NCBI GenBank assembly: GCA_030679615.1
Contig: JAUXSJ010000265.1
Span: 1 to 11,059 of the forward strand
Origin: Parachlamydiaceae bacterium
GTDB taxonomy: Bacteria; Chlamydiota; Chlamydiia; Chlamydiales; Parachlamydiaceae
Length of the DNA stretch: 11,059 bases
Direction: 5' to 3'
Both the position numbers and the translations under genes were made by a program. Within the stretch, counting starts at the first letter, position 1, and each line of letters opens with the position of its first letter. A model generated the notes under the pieces. The model worked only from the letters and a program-made list of their open reading frames with translations, was not told where the DNA came from and searched no databases. This document shows positions 8,854-11,059 of the stretch, piece by piece.

Positions 8854-8862
8854 TAACACTCT

Positions 8863-8967
8863 GTTAATGGAGTATTGTAGGTTTTGACTATTAAGAATTT
8901 TTAGATTAACAAAATAGCAAACCACTAAAAACATCATTCTAGTCAAAAACAACAATTCACCATTGAC
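8863..8967. repeat. Imperfect palindrome E6 (105 bp)
   Basis: Left arm 8863-8904 and right arm 8925-8967 are imperfect reverse complements: GTyAATGG, then ATTGT, then TTTTGACTA, an unpaired block of 7-8 nt, then TTTTTAG, around a loop of about 20 nt. It starts 10 nt from the end of E3. No target duplication is clear, and I see no close similarity to E1-E4. A TACAAT hexamer on the minus strand (8874-8879) lacks a matching -35. It may be an older, decayed insertion; its nature is unknown. Confidence 0.55.
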
Positions 8968-9112
8968 AATGCGCAAGGGCTACTTGAAAAATTGGCAATC
9001 GTTCAGTGTGTACCGCGATGGATGTCTTTAACGCAGAACCGAGAAGACGCGGGAGAAGGAGAGAAAACAATTTAATATATAACTTATTTATTTTTCCAAA
9101 AAATGTTCTTCT

Positions 9113-9286
9113 CTCCGTCTCTAGTACATCATGTCACTTAAACTATTGTTTGGACTGCGTCAAAGCCACGGGATTGAAACATCGCAAAAGGGTTAAACAA
9201 TAACAATCCCTTTTGCGATGTTTCAATCTCGGGAGCTTTGATGCAGTCCAAACAGTCAATTTAAGTGACATGGTGTACTCCGTCTC
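9113..9286. repeat. 9-bp direct repeat flanking E4
   Basis: CTCCGTCTC occurs at 9113-9121 and again at 9278-9286, immediately on either side of E4. The right copy overlaps the last two bases of the palindrome as I drew it. Because E5 needs only one copy to be continuous, the pair looks like a target-site duplication made when E4 inserted into E5. Confidence 0.6.
9123..9279. mobile_element. Palindromic element E4 (157 bp) inserted in E5
   Basis: Arms 9123-9192 and 9208-9279 are close to 90 percent complementary by eye and enclose a loop of about 15 nt. Block order reading inward: AGTACAyCATGTCACTTAAA, GTTTGGACTGC, TCAAAGC, GATTGAAACATCGCAAAAGGG. The inner-arm block is shared with E1 (22 of 28 positions from 9157) and with the right arm of E3. 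A 9-bp direct repeat flanks it. No protein is encoded. I infer a mobile or formerly mobile palindromic unit. The high arm identity suggests it is younger than E5 or E6, or that the arms are kept alike by conversion. Confidence 0.75.
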
Positions 9287-9366
9287 CCCAAATGTGCGTT
9301 ATAAATGACACCTACTGTGGTACCTACTGAACGCCAGCAAAAATTCAAATAAAAATTAAAACAACA

Positions 9367-9397
9367 CCAAAAATGAGAGGATTCCTCTCATTTTTGG
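9367..9397 (-). terminator. Intrinsic terminator or attenuator after rplL
   Basis: A perfect 14-bp stem, 9367-9380 paired with 9384-9397, with a 3-nt loop, lies 27 nt beyond the rplL stop. On the minus strand the GC-rich part (TGAGAGG/CCTCTCA) is followed by TTTTTGG and then a T-rich tract. It should end most transcription from rplL. Since rpoB and rpoC follow in the same direction, it may act as a partial attenuator, as is known between rplL and rpoB in E. coli. That functional parallel is an inference. Confidence 0.85.
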
Positions 9398-9424
9398 TTT
9401 AAAACACTCATTAACAGCTAATGA

Positions 9425-9820
9425 TTAAAGTCCTTTTAATGTGACTTTTCCACCTGCTTCTTCGACCTTCTTCTTAATATCCTCTGCTTCTGCTTTAGGA
9501 GCTGAGGCTTTCAATTCTTTAGGTGCAGATTCTGCAAGATCTTTAGCTTCTTTTAAGCCTAGTCCTGTGATTTCACGGACTATTTTAATCACACCAATTT
9601 TTTTATCAGCAGGAACTTCTGTCAACATGACTTGGAAATCTGTTGCTTCAGCTTCTGCAGGTGCAGCGGCTCCGCCACCAGCAACAGGAGCTGCCATCAC
9701 AGCTGCTGCAGCTGCTTTAACGCCCCATTTGTCTTCTAAAAGAGTTTTTAGCTCTGACATCTCTAACACTGTCAATTGGCTGAGTGCGTCGACTAATTCT
9801 TCTGTTTTTTTGTTACTCAC
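9425..9820 (-). CDS. rplL: 50S ribosomal protein L7/L12
   Basis: Stalk protein that recruits and activates translation GTPases; it binds the ribosome as dimers through L10. At 131 aa it is slightly longer than the usual 120-130. Residues 1-35 are the dimerisation domain, about 36-59 an Ala/Gly/Pro-rich hinge, and 60-131 the C-terminal domain, with the factor-binding run KKIGVIKIVREITGLGLKEAK at 73-93. The start is GTG (9820-9818), chosen because AGAGG at 9828-9832 stands 7 nt upstream and the N-terminus aligns with the family; the next in-frame Met (residue 21) would destroy the dimerisation domain. The stop is TAA at 9425-9427. It lies 97 nt after rplJ and just before the terminator. Confidence 0.98.
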   Translation of the reverse strand: MSNKKTEELVDALSQLTVLEMSELKTLLEDKWGVKAAAAAVMAAPVAGGGAAAPAEAEATDFQVMLTEVPADKKIGVIKIVREITGLGLKEAKDLAESAPKELKASAPKAEAEDIKKKVEEAGGKVTLKGL

Positions 9821-9827
9821 GATATTA

Positions 9828-9832
9828 CCTCT
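9828..9832 (-). promoter_or_regulatory. Ribosome binding site deciding the GTG start of rplL
   Basis: AGAGG (minus strand), 7 nt before GTG at 9820-9818. No competing ATG stands near it, so it supports initiation at the GTG codon. Confidence 0.7.
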
Positions 9833-9917
9833 TAAATTTGCTAAAAAACTTATGTTAATAAATCTTAGACTGGACTTAGTATTTTTATTTCTAGTATTCC
9901 AGCACTATTACCTAGGT

Positions 9918-10439
9918 TTATTCTCCAGTTTCCAATTTGACTTTGTTGTCCAAACAGTAAGGAACACTGGTTAGTAAAGCTGCCATTACTGATAAAGTAT
10001 GAGATAATGGAGCTTCAAGTACGCTAAGCAATTGTGCTCGCATTTCGTCTTTTCCAGGAAGTTCTGATAAGCGCTTAACATCTACACCATTGTAGATTTT
10101 GCCATCAAATTGACCACCAACGACATTGATTGCTTTTTCGCCTTCACCTGCAAAGGCAAAGACAGCTTTTGTCGTTTCAATCGGGTCTTCTCCTAGAAAT
10201 ACTAATCCAACATGCCCTGTCAAAAATGATTGATCAAGAGAAACTCCAACATCTTCTGCTGCTTTAACAAGCACGCGCTTTCTTACCACTTCTAATTCAC
10301 CGCCTAATTTTCTAATTTGACGACGAAATGCGTTAGCTGCGTTTGCAGAAAATTTTACGTAGTTAACAATTACGAATGAACCGTAATGATTAAATTTACT
10401 CTTGATTTCATTTTTAAGGAGTTCTTTTTCTGGTCTCAT
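9918..10439 (-). CDS. rplJ: 50S ribosomal protein L10
   Basis: Base of the ribosomal stalk: the N-terminal domain binds 23S rRNA with L11, and the C-terminal helix carries L7/L12 dimers. It has 173 aa, near the usual 165-175. The N-terminal region has the family pattern: MRPEKELLKNEIK, FVIVNY around 22-27, then a FRRQIRKLGGELEVVRKRVL stretch. The C-terminal part (APLSHTLSVMAALL) resembles the stalk-binding helix. The ATG at 10439 has AAGGAG at 10449-10454, whose first two bases are the AA of the rplA stop codon, which suggests translational coupling. The stop is TAA at 9918-9920. Only 13 nt separate it from rplA, leaving no room for an independent promoter plus an L10-binding leader. Confidence 0.98.
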   Translation of the reverse strand: MRPEKELLKNEIKSKFNHYGSFVIVNYVKFSANAANAFRRQIRKLGGELEVVRKRVLVKAAEDVGVSLDQSFLTGHVGLVFLGEDPIETTKAVFAFAGEGEKAINVVGGQFDGKIYNGVDVKRLSELPGKDEMRAQLLSVLEAPLSHTLSVMAALLTSVPYCLDNKVKLETGE

Positions 10440-10448
10440 AATCTTTCA

Positions 10449-10454
10449 CTCCTT
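10449..10454 (-). promoter_or_regulatory. rplJ ribosome binding site overlapping the rplA stop
   Basis: AAGGAG on the minus strand shares its AA with the rplA TAA stop (10455-10453) and lies 9 nt before the rplJ ATG. Ribosomes finishing rplA would sit on this site. Confidence 0.85.
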
Positions 10455-11059
10455 AAGCTTTTTCCAGTTCACGTATATCAATCTTTAGTCCAGGCCCCAT
10501 TGTCGAAGAGATAACCATGGATTGCAGATAAACACCTTTAGCTGAAGCTGGCTTAGCTCGCTGTATTGCAATAAGATACGTTTGAATATTTTGCACAAGG
10601 CTTTCAGAGTCGAAAGACAATTTTCCAACTCCATTATTAACAACCCCATGACGATCGAGTTTGAACTCAATCTTACCAGCTCTTAACTCTTGCACAGCTT
10701 TTGCTATGTCAGTTGTTACTGTACCAGCTTTTGGAGTCGGCATTAATCCACGAGGTCCTAATACTTTCCCTAATTTTCCAACATCTCTCATCATGTCGGG
10801 TGTGGCGATAACAGCATCGAAATCTGTCCAACCCCCGTTAATTTTCTCAATCAGCTCTTCATGACCTGCATAGTCGGCACCAGCTCCCAAGGCTTCTGTC
10901 ACCTTATCGCCTTTTGCAAAGACGAGGATTTTGATCGTTTTACCTGTTCCATTCGGTAATGGAACTGTACCACGAACAATTTGGTCCGAACGACGAGGGT
11001 CAACGCCGAGCTTTAAAGAAACTTCCACTGTTTGGTCAAATTTGACCGCTGGAGCTTCC
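10453..11059 (-). CDS. rplA: 50S ribosomal protein L1, 5' end beyond the window
   Basis: L1 forms the mobile L1 stalk near the E site and is a known translational repressor of its own operon in several bacteria. The frame stays open to the window edge: upstream of the GTG at 11028-11026 it continues with EAPAVKFDQT, matching the family segment before VEVSLKLGVDPRRSDQ. The GTG is therefore internal, and about 30 N-terminal residues are missing. The visible 201 residues include the signature LGPRGLMPTPKAGTVT and end in IRELEKA with TAA at 10453-10455. The usual length is about 230. rplK would be expected just upstream, outside the window. Confidence 0.97.
   Translation of the reverse strand, partial: EAPAVKFDQTVEVSLKLGVDPRRSDQIVRGTVPLPNGTGKTIKILVFAKGDKVTEALGAGADYAGHEELIEKINGGWTDFDAVIATPDMMRDVGKLGKVLGPRGLMPTPKAGTVTTDIAKAVQELRAGKIEFKLDRHGVVNNGVGKLSFDSESLVQNIQTYLIAIQRAKPASAKGVYLQSMVISSTMGPGLKIDIRELEKA

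Larger units (their letters stand above)
9000..9333. repeat. Palindromic repeat E5, interrupted by E4
   Basis: The outer ends CGTTCAGT (9000-9007) and ACTGAACG (9326-9333) are perfect complements. The arms continue with matching blocks GTACC, GG.TGTC and TAACGCA, then an AGACG..GAG run, on both sides. The inner right arm (9095-9121, TTCTTCTCTCCGTCTC) pairs with the purine-rich left arm around 9043-9073. Removing E4 and one copy of the 9-bp direct repeat leaves a palindrome of about 169 bp. The purine-rich stretch after AACGCAGA resembles a repeat type I recall from many unrelated bacterial genomes, often mis-annotated as short Arg/Glu-rich ORFs. That resemblance is from memory. No real gene is present. 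Confidence 0.65.

Noticed and set aside
8656..8976. 106-codon minus-strand ORF upstream of rpoB
   Set aside because: It spans E3 and E6, overlaps the rpoB leader and shows no recognisable domain; it looks like a frame left open by chance.
9006..9203. 65-codon plus-strand ORF beginning MCTAMDVFNAEPRRRGRRR
   Set aside because: It is translated repeat DNA: it begins in E5 and ends in the E4 arm. Such Arg/Glu-rich ORFs are typical artefacts of this repeat type.
9123..9279. CRISPR or integron attC-like site
   Set aside because: The repeats are inverted arms, not regularly spaced direct repeats, and no cas, integrase or cassette gene is nearby.
9441..9974. 177-codon plus-strand ORF opposite rplL
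   Set aside because: Antisense shadow of the Ala-rich rplL gene; the real product on the other strand is unmistakable.

Overview
The window is a ribosomal-protein / RNA-polymerase operon, all on the minus strand, transcribed from the right edge to the left: rplA (5' end cut by the window edge), rplJ, rplL, rpoB, rpoC, then a strong intrinsic terminator. The long shared stretches of RpoB and RpoC, their lengths (1255 and 1395 aa) and the gene order point to the phylum Chlamydiae. The AT-rich DNA and repeat-filled gaps suggest an amoeba-associated environmental chlamydia (Parachlamydiaceae-like) rather than a compact animal-pathogen Chlamydia. This assignment rests on remembered family sequences, not on a search.

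Layout: 1-155 has no supportable gene. 156-308 is a long palindrome (E1). 341-372 is the rpoC terminator. 396-4583 is rpoC. 4584-4872 is an unusually wide rpoB-rpoC gap holding a 161-bp palindrome (E2) and a perfect 10-bp hairpin just after the rpoB stop. 4873-8640 is rpoB. 8641-9424 is a 784-nt gap almost filled by palindromes: E3 (8695-8853), E6 (8863-8967), and E5 (9000-9333) split by E4 (9123-9279), with a terminator or attenuator hairpin (9367-9397) next to rplL. 9425-9820 is rplL, 9918-10439 is rplJ, and 10453 to the edge is rplA.

L1, L10 and L7/L12 are large-subunit proteins: L1 forms the L1 stalk, and L10 with L7/L12 forms the factor-recruiting stalk. Beta and beta' together build the RNA polymerase active centre. 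This cluster therefore couples synthesis of the translation and transcription machinery.

The least expected content lies outside the genes. Four palindromes of 153-161 bp (E1-E4) share a partial inner core, and three share a centre of the type CAATATT..AATATGG, although their tips differ. I read them as diverged copies of one non-autonomous palindromic element family. E2 and E3 carry GARCCTGTTT-type tips and 3-bp TAA flanking duplications. E4 sits inside an older palindromic repeat (E5), flanked by a 9-bp direct repeat. Inside the genes, the main oddity is RpoC residue 934: the trigger-loop position that is histidine in E. coli beta' (His936) is arginine here.
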